DNA from: a virus
Virus record (IMG/VR): IMGVR_UViG_3300021963_006734
Coordinates: 1 to 63,568 of that record
DNA: 63,568 nt
Reading direction: 5' to 3' (one strand)
The notes beneath the pieces are model-generated. The model was not told where the DNA came from and made no database searches. It saw only the letters and a program-made list of their open reading frames with translations. Position numbers and translations under genes: made by a program. Shown here one piece after another: positions 1-6,734 of this stretch. Numbering within the stretch: the stretch's first letter is position 1; every line of letters begins with the position of its first letter.

Positions 1-44
1 AGACTATTGATACTGTCAAGGTTGATACAACTTTTATTAAGTAA
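1..44 (+). CDS. 3' end of an upstream gene (partial)
   Basis: Frame 3 reads TIDTVKVDTTFIK and then TAA at 42-44. No start lies in the window, so this is probably the C-terminus of a gene that begins upstream. The peptide is too short to identify. The other two frames also stop within 54 nt, so the call rests only on the plausible residue composition. Confidence 0.4.
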   Translation, partial: TIDTVKVDTTFIK

Positions 45-50
45 CGAGTT

Positions 51-134
51 ATAAGAATATTCCCGTGCGAGGTGTGACGCACTTGTTGTGGTGGCAGGAA
101 GAACAGGTTACTGTTTGATAGGGAATGTTCTTAT
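51..134 (+). ncRNA. Possible structured RNA before the tRNA pair
   Basis: Bases 51-64 pair with 121-134 to give a 14-bp stem with one G-U pair. Inside are two further hairpins: GTGCG/CGCAC (65-69 with 78-82) and AACAG/CTGTT (102-106 with 111-115, loop GTTA). The closing stem is followed by a short T-run. It lacks a T-loop and anticodon arm, so it is not a tRNA. It could be a phage small RNA, a processing signal for the tRNA transcript, or an elaborate terminator of the upstream gene. I do not recognise a known RNA family. Confidence 0.4.
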
Positions 135-140
135 TTTTCT

Positions 141-225
141 GGACAGGTGGCAGAGTGGTCTATTGCAGTGCTCTTGAAAAGCACCGAACTGAAAGGTTCC
201 GAGAGTTCGAATCCCTCCCTGTCCG
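141..225 (+). tRNA. tRNA-Ser (anticodon UGA)
   Basis: Cloverleaf with acceptor stem GGACAGG/CCTGTCC (141-147 with 218-224), anticodon stem GTGCT/AGCAC and loop CTTGAAA giving anticodon TGA (codon UCA). It has the long variable arm expected of tRNA-Ser and a TTCGAAT T-loop. The T-stem has one mismatch. No CCA is encoded. UCA is an A-ending codon favoured in this AT-rich genome. Confidence 0.93.
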
Positions 226-229
226 TTTT

Positions 230-301
230 GCCACAATAGCTCAGTGGTAGAGCACCCGATTTGTAATCGGGCGGTCGTCGGTTCAAGCCCGACTTGTGGC
301 T
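230..301 (+). tRNA. tRNA-Thr (anticodon UGU)
   Basis: Acceptor stem GCCACAA/TTGTGGC, D arm GCTCAGTGGTAGAGC, anticodon stem CCCGA/TCGGG with loop TTTGTAA (anticodon TGT, codon ACA) and T arm GTCGG-TTCAAGC-CCGAC. It lies 4 nt after the tRNA-Ser gene, so the two are probably co-transcribed. No CCA is encoded. Confidence 0.95.
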
Positions 302-322
302 CTTAAAACTCAATAAGCATGA

Positions 323-330
323 TATTTATA
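323..330 (+). promoter_or_regulatory. TATTTATA box (possible late promoter)
   Basis: It matches the box found before most structural genes of this window. Here it sits 78 nt before the hsp20 start, with a hairpin terminator between, so its role is less clear than elsewhere. Confidence 0.35.
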
Positions 331-332
331 TA

Positions 333-362
333 GGACTCGCACCGCGGTGGTGGAGTCCTTTT
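333..362 (+). terminator. Rho-independent terminator after the tRNAs
   Basis: GGACTC (333-338) pairs with GAGTCC (353-358), with CACC/GGTG able to extend the hairpin inside. TTTT follows at 359-362. It would end the tRNA transcript. Confidence 0.65.
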
Positions 363-407
363 ACCGTGATGCCCATATAGGGATCACATAACATAGGAGG
401 TCATTTT

Positions 408-887
408 ATGACTCGTTTAGTTTTTCGTCCGTTTAATACGCATGTTTTAAACAATCGTGACAGTTTCATTAGCACATTTGACAAAATGTTTGATGAAGTC
501 GCACGAAACAGTTTTCCAGAACTGTATCAAAATCTGGGAGTTGAACCATTTGGAAAATCGTCGTATCCAAAGGTTAATGTAATTTCTGATAATGATTCTG
601 TTGTAATTGAGGCAGAATTGGCTGGATATAAGAAAGAAGATATCGATATCGCAGTACAAGACGGTGTTCTTACTGTATCTGGAAAGGCATCGCAACACGC
701 CGGGTACACTGATAAAGCAGTTTATCTCCTCCGTGAGTTGAAGCGCAGTGCTTTCAGCCGGTCGTTTACGCTCGGTGACCAGTTGGATGTCTCAGATGTA
801 AATGCGAAGTTCGATAATGGGTTACTTACAATTTCAATCCAAAAGTTAACGAAGGAGCCAGAAACAAAAAAGGTTACGATTAAGTAA
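408..887 (+). CDS. hsp20: Small heat shock protein, Hsp20/alpha-crystallin family
   Basis: This is an ATP-independent holdase chaperone of 159 residues, typical for the family. The alpha-crystallin domain runs from about residue 54 to 147. It contains the conserved A-x(4)-G-x-L signature (A133, G138, L140) and a typical LAGYKKEDI strand/loop. The start follows a strong SD, TAGGAGG, at 394-400. Hsp20 genes are common in T4-like cyanophages, where they are thought to aid folding of virion proteins or protect the host during infection. A small hairpin (366-387: GTGAT-CCC/GGG-ATCAC) lies in the leader. Expression is probably monocistronic or joined with the next small element. Confidence 0.93.
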   Translation: MTRLVFRPFNTHVLNNRDSFISTFDKMFDEVARNSFPELYQNLGVEPFGKSSYPKVNVISDNDSVVIEAELAGYKKEDIDIAVQDGVLTVSGKASQHAGYTDKAVYLLRELKRSAFSRSFTLGDQLDVSDVNAKFDNGLLTISIQKLTKEPETKKVTIK

Positions 888-912
888 TCACTATTACTAA
901 ATGGAGGTCAGA

Positions 913-963
913 ATGATTTGTACTTGTGTTTTTTGTACTTGTTATTCACACATAACCGATTAA
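913..963 (+). CDS. Possible 16-aa Cys-rich micro-ORF
   Basis: ATG at 913 follows GGAGGT (903-908) with a short 4-nt gap. It encodes MICTCVFCTCYSHITD, with four cysteines in two CxC pairs. An in-frame ATG at 901 would add four residues. Nothing identifies a function. It could be a metal-binding micropeptide, a leader peptide for the structured element just downstream, or chance. Confidence 0.3.
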   Translation: MICTCVFCTCYSHITD

Positions 964-992
964 CTAGGAGGTGATCCTTAAAAGTTATGTGT
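948..992 (+). promoter_or_regulatory. Hairpin displaying an extended anti-SD complement
   Basis: ACACATAAC (948-956) is the perfect reverse complement of GTTATGTGT (984-992). The 27-nt loop holds AGGAGGTGATCC (966-977), a 12-nt perfect complement to the conserved 3' end of 16S rRNA (GGATCACCTCCT). A 7-codon ORF (ATG at 987, MCTAQNL) starts inside the 3' arm. It may be an exceptionally strong ribosome-binding element, a translational switch, or a ribosome decoy. Confidence 0.45.
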
Positions 993-1036
993 ACGGCTCA
1001 AAACCTCTAACATTTTGGGAGACAAAATAAAAATAT

Positions 1037-1072
1037 AATGGGCCGGACTGACAAGGTTCGGCCCATTTTTTT
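1037..1072 (+). terminator. Rho-independent terminator
   Basis: AATGGGCCGGAC (1037-1048) pairs with GTTCGGCCCATT (1056-1067), 12 bp with one G-U. The loop is TGACAAG and T's run to 1072. It separates the hsp20/micro-ORF transcript from the following membrane protein. The SD of that next gene (TTGGAGA, from 1071) directly abuts the T-tract. Confidence 0.88.
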
Positions 1073-1081
1073 GGAGAATAT

Positions 1082-2149
1082 ATGAGTAAATTTTTTAACT
1101 TCAAAACACTAGTTTCTTTTTCTGCATTAGTAATCGCAGGATGTGCTGCGTTATTTTCTGTAACTGGTATTGGGACATTGTTTGCCGGCGCAGCAGTGTC
1201 TGCGATGATAATGGCTAGTGCGTTGGAGTTAGGTAAACTGGTGGGTATTTCTTTTTTATATCGATATTGGGTAGAAATTCCCAAAGCACTAAAAACATAT
1301 TTGTCTATTGCAACGGTAATTTTAATTATTATTACATCTGCGGGAATTTATGGATATTTGTCATCTGCTTATGCTAAGGTAGCAGCAACACCCTTGAAAA
1401 TGAGCACAGATATTCAAATTTTAAATGGGCAAGTAGCAACAATAGATGAAGAAATAAAACGAAAAACCATTAGATTGGACCAGATTATTTCCCTACGGGG
1501 TCAACAAGAAAATAGAATTGATAATTTAATTAGTAAAAGTAGTACTGGTAATAATTCAACAATTAGAACAGCACAAAATTCATTACGACAATTAGATGTA
1601 ACGGTTACACAACTGCAAAAAGATATTAACAAAATATCAGCACAACGAGATAGTTTAAAATCAAAAAGTTTGATGACTGAGGTAGAAATTAATACTAACT
1701 CCGATATTGGTACTTTCGTATATATTTCAAAAGCAATCGGGGTATCGTTGGATACGGTAGTTAAATGGTTTATATTGGTTATTGTTTTTGTTTTTGATCC
1801 GTTATCTATTTGTTTAGTATTAGCTTATAATTTTTTACATAAGCGTGGTGAAGTAGTACAAGAACCCAAAATATTAACTATTTTTAACGAACTACCAACA
1901 GATCCAGTAGTACCTATATCTGAACCTGTTGAAGAAGAAATCGTCGATCCTGAGTCAATTGTGCAAGCACAAACGATGATAAAACGACAAGAAACACGAG
2001 TAAATGAAATTGATCACGAGCGTAAAATAATACCTTTTAATAATGGTGATTGGGATGAAGATGATCCGTTTCCACAATACATGACCAAGGCTGAAACAGA
2101 AGATGTTTTAGAAAAGTGGTGGGCGAAAAGAAACGGTAAAACTATATAA
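1082..2149 (+). CDS. Membrane protein with a central coiled coil
   Basis: 355 residues, family not recognised. Hydrophobic segments lie near residues 9-50 (possibly two helices with an Ala/Gly-rich turn), 72-95 and 226-252. Between the second and third is a long polar heptad-like stretch (about 105-215) predicted to form a coiled coil. The C-terminal 100 residues are acidic and polar. The topology suggests a host-envelope protein with a large coiled-coil loop. SD GGAGA precedes the ATG and a terminator lies just upstream, so its transcript may start from read-through. It could act in lysis control or superinfection exclusion, but nothing in the sequence decides this. Confidence 0.75.
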   Translation: MSKFFNFKTLVSFSALVIAGCAALFSVTGIGTLFAGAAVSAMIMASALELGKLVGISFLYRYWVEIPKALKTYLSIATVILIIITSAGIYGYLSSAYAKVAATPLKMSTDIQILNGQVATIDEEIKRKTIRLDQIISLRGQQENRIDNLISKSSTGNNSTIRTAQNSLRQLDVTVTQLQKDINKISAQRDSLKSKSLMTEVEINTNSDIGTFVYISKAIGVSLDTVVKWFILVIVFVFDPLSICLVLAYNFLHKRGEVVQEPKILTIFNELPTDPVVPISEPVEEEIVDPESIVQAQTMIKRQETRVNEIDHERKIIPFNNGDWDEDDPFPQYMTKAETEDVLEKWWAKRNGKTI

Positions 2150-2152
2150 CAC

Positions 2153-2181
2153 TTGACAATACACGACGGATTTAGTATATT
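2153..2181 (+). promoter_or_regulatory. Sigma70-type promoter for the UV endonuclease operon
   Basis: A perfect -35 TTGACA (2153-2158), a 17-nt spacer and a -10 TATATT (2176-2181) place transcription near 2188. This is the clearest host-type promoter in the window and suggests early expression of the genes from 2235 on. Confidence 0.82.
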
Positions 2182-2234
2182 ACATGTAAATAATGTAACT
2201 TACATATTTCATTAACTACTAATAGGTTATTTAT

Positions 2235-3131
2235 ATGCCACATCAAGTCGGCTATTGTTGTATCAATCTCACACTACAAAAGACTCGTAAAATTACTACT
2301 AATCGTGGTATGATACAGCGTACTTTTCTAGATCGTGGTGTTAAATATGCGTCTGAACTTGCACTACAGAACGCCAAGGATTTGGTGGAGATTATCAAGT
2401 GGAATGCACAGAATGGTGTTAAAGTGTTCCGACTATCCTCCGATTTGTTTCCGTGGAACTCTAAATACAAACTGACCGACCTTCCAGACTACGACAAAAT
2501 TAGTCAATATCTTCTTGCCGCTGGTGCGTTCGCGCATAATACTGGTCAGCGTATTACCGCACATCCTGACCACTTTGTTAAACTTGGGTCACTCAAACCC
2601 GAAGTTGTAGATAATGCTATCCACGACCTTGAACATCATTCCGAAGTATTTGACTTGATGGGATTGGAAGCATCGCATTACAACTGTCTCAATATCCATG
2701 TTGGTATGAACTATGACAACGATACGATTGACCGATGGGTTCGTGCATTTGACAGACTTTCCGACAACTGTAAGAAGCGCTTGGTGGTTGAAAATGATGA
2801 CAAACAAAACGCATTTTCTATCAAACAACTCCATCGTGAGATTACTACTCGCACTGGTGTTCCCTTGACTTTTGACTACTTTCACCATACATTTCATACA
2901 GATGGAATGTCGTCTACTGATGCGGCACACCTCGCTGCATCCACATGGGATACCAAACCACTGTTTCATTACAGCGAGTCCAAGAATCTAAACGAGAGTG
3001 TTTCTGGTAATCCACGGGCACACGCTGATTATGTATTTTCCAAGATTGATGATTATGGACTAGACATTGATGTTGACCTAGAAGCAAAAGCCAAAGAACT
3101 CGCATTATTTAAATATCGGGAGATACTATGA
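2235..3131 (+). CDS. uvdE: UV damage endonuclease UvdE (UvsE)
   Basis: This TIM-barrel metal-dependent enzyme nicks DNA 5' of UV photoproducts and starts alternative excision repair. At 298 residues it matches bacterial UvdE length. It opens with the family-typical GYCCIN strand. The metal-site motifs are visible: H110 and H113 (AHPDHF), H155 (HVGMNY), E186 (VVENDD) and D214 with H217/H218 (FDYFHH). No good SD precedes the ATG, but a sigma70 promoter lies 50 nt upstream. T4 uses the unrelated DenV for this job. UvdE makes sense for a phage replicating in sunlit water. It overlaps the next gene by 4 nt (ATGA). Confidence 0.93.
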   Translation: MPHQVGYCCINLTLQKTRKITTNRGMIQRTFLDRGVKYASELALQNAKDLVEIIKWNAQNGVKVFRLSSDLFPWNSKYKLTDLPDYDKISQYLLAAGAFAHNTGQRITAHPDHFVKLGSLKPEVVDNAIHDLEHHSEVFDLMGLEASHYNCLNIHVGMNYDNDTIDRWVRAFDRLSDNCKKRLVVENDDKQNAFSIKQLHREITTRTGVPLTFDYFHHTFHTDGMSSTDAAHLAASTWDTKPLFHYSESKNLNESVSGNPRAHADYVFSKIDDYGLDIDVDLEAKAKELALFKYREIL

Positions 3132-3754
3132 TTAGTTTCGCAATCACAACTCATAACGAAGGTCATTATATTCAACAACTACTTGACCAACTCATTCCTC
3201 ATTGTGAAAAAACTGGGGACGAGATTGTTGTTGTAGATGACAATTCTACCGATGAATATACACTACAAATTCTTTACAATTACGCGGATCAAGACAAAAT
3301 TAAATTACATAATCATGCATTAAATAATAATTTTGCAAATCATAAAAATTATTTGAATTCTCTGTGTCAGAGCGATTATATTTTTCAAGTAGATGCAGAT
3401 GAAAAATTCCACGAAAACCTCTTGACATATCTACATGATATTGTGTATAATAATACTAATGTAGATTTGTTTCTTATTCCCAGAGTCAATGTAGTAACAG
3501 GACTCACAGATGATGATGTTAAACGATGGGGTTGGGTATTAAACGAAAAGGGATGGGTGGTGTGGCCTGATTATCAAACGCGTTTGTATCGTAACAGTGA
3601 TGATATTAAATGGGAAGGAAAAGTTCACGAACGCATTGTTGGTTATAAGACACACGCACCATTACCAGCAGAAGAAGAATGGGCATTATATCATGTAAAG
3701 GATATTTCACGGCAACGGGAGCAGAATGATTATTATGCAAAACTTACACGGTAA
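3128..3754 (+). CDS. Glycosyltransferase family 2 (GT-A fold)
   Basis: 208 residues forming a compact GT2 catalytic domain. The N-terminal nucleotide-sugar strand is followed by VVVDDNSTD (residues 34-42), and the DxD metal motif is at D89-A90-D91. Substrate and acceptor are unknown. Phage GT2 enzymes modify DNA bases, virion proteins or host surface glycans. There is no membrane anchor. The SD GGGAG precedes its start, and its 3' end overlaps the next gene by 29 nt, so the two are translationally coupled. Confidence 0.85.
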   Translation: MISFAITTHNEGHYIQQLLDQLIPHCEKTGDEIVVVDDNSTDEYTLQILYNYADQDKIKLHNHALNNNFANHKNYLNSLCQSDYIFQVDADEKFHENLLTYLHDIVYNNTNVDLFLIPRVNVVTGLTDDDVKRWGWVLNEKGWVVWPDYQTRLYRNSDDIKWEGKVHERIVGYKTHAPLPAEEEWALYHVKDISRQREQNDYYAKLTR

Positions 3755-4757
3755 ACAGGCACTCACATATGATGACATCAATTTGGTTCCTGAATATTCA
3801 GAAATAGAATCACGATCAAAAATTGACCTCTCTACTCAATTAACAACTAATTATAGAATAAAGATTCCACTCATCGCATCACCGATGGATACGGTGTGTG
3901 ATAGTGAGATGGCTGTTGCTATGGCAGAATTAGGTGGAGTTGGATGCATTCACCGATTCATGACTATTGAAGAACAAGTAGAACACACAAGAACTACATA
4001 TCAGATAATTGCGGAAGAAGAATATGGTGTTCCTGTTATGGCCGCTGTTGGTGCAAACGGTGATTATTTTGAACGAGCGGAGGCGTTGTGTAACGCAGGT
4101 GCAAATGTTATATTAATTGATGTAGCACACGGTCACCATGTCTTTGTAAAAGATGCAATTCATAAAATAAAAGATAATCTGGATGTAGATGTAATAGCAG
4201 GTAATATCGCTACAGCAGAAGCAGCAGAAGATTTACAATTTTGGGGAGCAGATGCTCTTAGGGTAGGAATTGGTGGTGGATCACTGTGTACTACTCGTAT
4301 GAAAACAGGTTTCGGTGTACCAAATGTTACTTCGTTACAAATGGTTTCTGCAGCATCAAATGTTCCTGTTATTGCATGTGGTGGTATTCGTAATAGCGGA
4401 GATATTGCAAAAGCACTGGCGGTTGGGGCAAACTCTGTGATTCTTGGGTCAATTCTGGCGGGAACCAAAGAAGCGCCTGGTGCAATGATAGAGAAACAAA
4501 ATGGGTTATACAAACGATATCGTGGTGCCGCGTCTTTGGAAACAAAAAGTGTTCACGGACAAAGTACTCGTAATGTAGAGGGTGAATCTACTATTGTTCC
4601 ATTCAAGGGTAAAGCTAAGTTTATTGTTGATGGATTACTAGATGGATTACGGTCCGCCTTGTCATACGCAGGAGCACAAAATCTTCGAGAATTTGAACCC
4701 GCGTGTGTAATTGTAACAAACGCTGGAGTCAATGAGGCAAAACCACACCTTCTCTAA
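3726..4757 (+). CDS. IMP dehydrogenase / GMP reductase family enzyme without CBS domains
   Basis: This (beta/alpha)8 enzyme interconverts IMP, XMP or GMP using NAD(P). Residues 51-57 (ASPMDTV) and 181-192 (GIGGGSLCTTRM) match the family, with catalytic C188 and substrate-binding D132. The usual proline of GIGPGS is replaced by glycine. At 343 residues it lacks the two CBS repeats of most IMPDHs and has the length of GMP reductase. The sequence alone does not choose between the two activities. It would adjust the guanine nucleotide pool for phage DNA synthesis. The start at 3726 has GGGAG 4 nt upstream; an in-frame ATG at 3735 is an alternative. Confidence 0.9.
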   Translation: MIIMQNLHGKQALTYDDINLVPEYSEIESRSKIDLSTQLTTNYRIKIPLIASPMDTVCDSEMAVAMAELGGVGCIHRFMTIEEQVEHTRTTYQIIAEEEYGVPVMAAVGANGDYFERAEALCNAGANVILIDVAHGHHVFVKDAIHKIKDNLDVDVIAGNIATAEAAEDLQFWGADALRVGIGGGSLCTTRMKTGFGVPNVTSLQMVSAASNVPVIACGGIRNSGDIAKALAVGANSVILGSILAGTKEAPGAMIEKQNGLYKRYRGAASLETKSVHGQSTRNVEGESTIVPFKGKAKFIVDGLLDGLRSALSYAGAQNLREFEPACVIVTNAGVNEAKPHLL

Positions 4758-4770
4758 TATAGGAGAATGT

Positions 4771-5304
4771 ATGAAAAAATTAATAACCATTGTAAGTGTA
4801 TTTATAGTTTTGACTTTGTTAAAAATAGAGGATACGCAACATCAAACACCAAATAAAATTGTATTATCAAAACCTACAGAATTGGAAAGATTTCTTCATG
4901 ATATAGGAGAAAGGGAAAGTGATAATACACCACATGTGGTAAATAAATTTGGTATGATGGGAAAATATCAATTTGCACCAAGTACTATTAAAGTACTAGG
5001 ATTCAATATCACTAAAAAGAAATTCCTGACAGACCCAGAACTTCAAGACTCGGTAATGGTTGCATATTTACGAGCAAATAATAAAGAACTAAACTCATTA
5101 ATTACTAAATACGAAAATAAAATTTTTAAGGGTATAAAAATTACTAGATCTGGAATCTTAGCAGCGGCACATCTTGCTGGATCTGCTAATGTTGTTAGAT
5201 ATTTTTCAAACAATGACGCATACGGTACAACTGATGCAAATGGTACTAGTATTCGTGAATATATGACAACTTTTTCTAAGTATAAATTGAAAAAAACTAT
5301 ATGA
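4771..5304 (+). CDS. Secreted peptidoglycan lytic transglycosylase-like protein
   Basis: 177 residues. The ATG at 4771 is preferred to an upstream in-frame start because AGGAGAA (4761-4767) precedes it and the protein then begins with a signal-like segment (MKKLITIVSVFIVLTLL). A lysozyme-like fold follows: GERES with candidate catalytic E49-S50, then GKYQF, and a C-terminal AAAHLAGSANVVRYF helix as in phage transglycosylases. It probably cleaves the glycan backbone of murein in the periplasm. Placed next to a small membrane protein, it may belong to the lysis module. No clear lipobox is seen. Confidence 0.75.
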   Translation: MKKLITIVSVFIVLTLLKIEDTQHQTPNKIVLSKPTELERFLHDIGERESDNTPHVVNKFGMMGKYQFAPSTIKVLGFNITKKKFLTDPELQDSVMVAYLRANNKELNSLITKYENKIFKGIKITRSGILAAAHLAGSANVVRYFSNNDAYGTTDANGTSIREYMTTFSKYKLKKTI

Positions 5305-5588
5305 TAATAATATTAATTCTAAGTGTGCTTCTAAATCTACTATTCGTATATATGATGTACGCAGCTATGACAAAAGTGGAAATTTTGGAGCAAAGTGTAG
5401 AATATTTTTATTCTCGTATTGATATAACATTACGCACTATGCGGATGATAGATGAAAAACAAATGTTTGAAAAAGATGATGAAGTTGGAGAAGTATTTTC
5501 ACAACTTACAAATATTGTTAATGATCTTCGTCCTATTCTATATGGGAGTTTAGTTGATGGTGAAACAAGTAAAGAACAAGTTGGGTAA
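5301..5588 (+). CDS. Small membrane protein (holin or accessory candidate)
   Basis: 95 residues with one N-terminal hydrophobic helix (about 2-23, MIIILILSVLLNLLFVYMMY) and a polar, acidic, helical remainder. It overlaps the preceding transglycosylase-like gene by 4 nt (ATGA) and the following sigma-factor gene by about 30 nt. The pairing with a murein-degrading enzyme makes a lysis role possible. A single TM helix plus a long soluble tail is equally consistent with other roles. Confidence 0.7.
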   Translation: MIIILILSVLLNLLFVYMMYAAMTKVEILEQSVEYFYSRIDITLRTMRMIDEKQMFEKDDEVGEVFSQLTNIVNDLRPILYGSLVDGETSKEQVG

Positions 5589-6297
5589 AGTGTATTTTAC
5601 ACAAGAAACAGAAGATGCTATTATTTTGTACAACAAAACAGAAGATGATGAGCAACGAGAACTAATATATCGACAACACATACAAGCACCATTTGATAAA
5701 TTAGCCGAAAATGTAATCAATAGATTTAAATTTCCTTATATGGAAGGATCTTTTGAGGAAGTTAAATCGGAAGTTGTTGCATTCTTAGTAATTAATTTAC
5801 ATAAGTTCGCAGAAGGAAAAGGTAAAGCCTTTTCCTATTTTAGCGTGATTGCAAAAAATTATCTTATATTACATAATAACAATGCATATAAAGAAGAAAA
5901 ACGATCTGTTTATTTAATAGATAAAATTGATGAAACATTTTCTTTAGAAGAAACATTGGCGGTAGAACCAGAAGAAGAAGAATTGCATAGTGATATGAGA
6001 GATTTTATAATTATACTGGTGCAATATTGGGATTTTAATCTTACTAAGATATTCAAGAAAAAAAGAGATATAGACATAGCTACTGCTGTTGTAGAATTAC
6101 TCCGTAGAGTTGACGGAATAGACAACTTCAATAAAAAAGCATTGTACTTGATGATTCGTGAAATGACCAATTATAAAACATCCCACATTACAAAGGTCAT
6201 TAATAAAATGAAAGTGCATGTCTTTGAAAAAATGAAAGAATTTCGTAGAACAGGACATATTTCCGATCCATCCACATATTTCATGTATAAAAAATAG
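5557..6297 (+). CDS. 55: Late-transcription sigma factor, gp55-like
   Basis: 246 residues. It resembles T4 gp55, the small sigma factor that directs RNA polymerase to late promoters. It has the conserved helical region around residues 45-110 (FDKLAENVINRF, a KFAEGKGKAFSYF stretch like sigma region 2, then NYLILHNNN) and a C-terminal basic, tyrosine-rich tail (PSTYFMYKK) where gp55 binds the sliding clamp. ATG 5557 has GGGAG 8 nt upstream; TTG 5554 is an alternative. A late box follows immediately after its stop. Confidence 0.8.
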   Translation: MVKQVKNKLGKVYFTQETEDAIILYNKTEDDEQRELIYRQHIQAPFDKLAENVINRFKFPYMEGSFEEVKSEVVAFLVINLHKFAEGKGKAFSYFSVIAKNYLILHNNNAYKEEKRSVYLIDKIDETFSLEETLAVEPEEEELHSDMRDFIIILVQYWDFNLTKIFKKKRDIDIATAVVELLRRVDGIDNFNKKALYLMIREMTNYKTSHITKVINKMKVHVFEKMKEFRRTGHISDPSTYFMYKK

Positions 6298-6304
6298 CCT
6301 CTAA

Positions 6305-6313
6305 CTATTTATA
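6305..6313 (+). promoter_or_regulatory. Late promoter box CTATTTATA
   Basis: Exact CTATTTATA, 22 nt before the ATG at 6336. It heads the baseplate/tail operon. Confidence 0.7.
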
Positions 6314-6335
6314 GTATAGTAACTTGGAGGTTATA

Positions 6336-6734
6336 ATGAGTTTAGATAAAGAAATATTTGACGGAAAAACACTTTCCGATCTCTTTTCAGAAATTTACAA
6401 GAATACCGACTCTAAGAGACAACAGATTAACACCTTTGTCTCTAAGTTGGTTATGCTTATTCGTACACCAGAAGACGCCGCAGTTATTGGTCCTGTTATA
6501 AAAGATTTTATTGATGTTAATGTTAAAAATGACGAGCACTTGGTCAGAGTCGCTCAAATCGCACAAAGATTGGTAGGTGCTGCGTCAAAAAACGAATCTG
6601 TTGATGGACTACTCACGGAAGCGGAAAAGCAAGCATTACTTGGGGATCTAAAGGCAGAGTTAGACGAAATTAAACAAGAAAATTCTGAATTAGACGATGA
6701 AATATTTGCGGCAAATAACAGAGTAAAGAAATGA
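6336..6734 (+). CDS. Conserved phage protein, function unknown
   Basis: 132 residues. The ATG at 6336 has TTGGAGG upstream; a longer version would start at a TTG inside that SD. The protein is acidic and almost entirely helical, with a C-terminal coiled-coil stretch (KAELDEIKQENSELDDEI). There are no transmembrane or metal motifs. It is the first gene after a late box and overlaps the next structural gene by 4 nt, so a virion or assembly role is likely. Confidence 0.75.
   Translation: MSLDKEIFDGKTLSDLFSEIYKNTDSKRQQINTFVSKLVMLIRTPEDAAVIGPVIKDFIDVNVKNDEHLVRVAQIAQRLVGAASKNESVDGLLTEAEKQALLGDLKAELDEIKQENSELDDEIFAANNRVKK

Noticed and set aside
333-362. Attachment site next to the tRNA genes
   Set aside because: No integrase, no direct repeat of the tRNA ends and a lytic T4-like gene set, so tRNA genes here are translation helpers.
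366-400. RNA thermometer in the hsp20 leader
   Set aside because: A hairpin exists (366-387) but does not include the SD at 394-400, and pairing of the SD with upstream TCCT is only 4 bp and competes with the terminator.
4160-4513. Minus-strand ORFs of 100-170 codons (for example here, 18034-18492 and 27085-27591)
   Set aside because: All lie fully or mostly inside well-supported + strand genes, have no SD or promoter and odd composition, so they are shadows.
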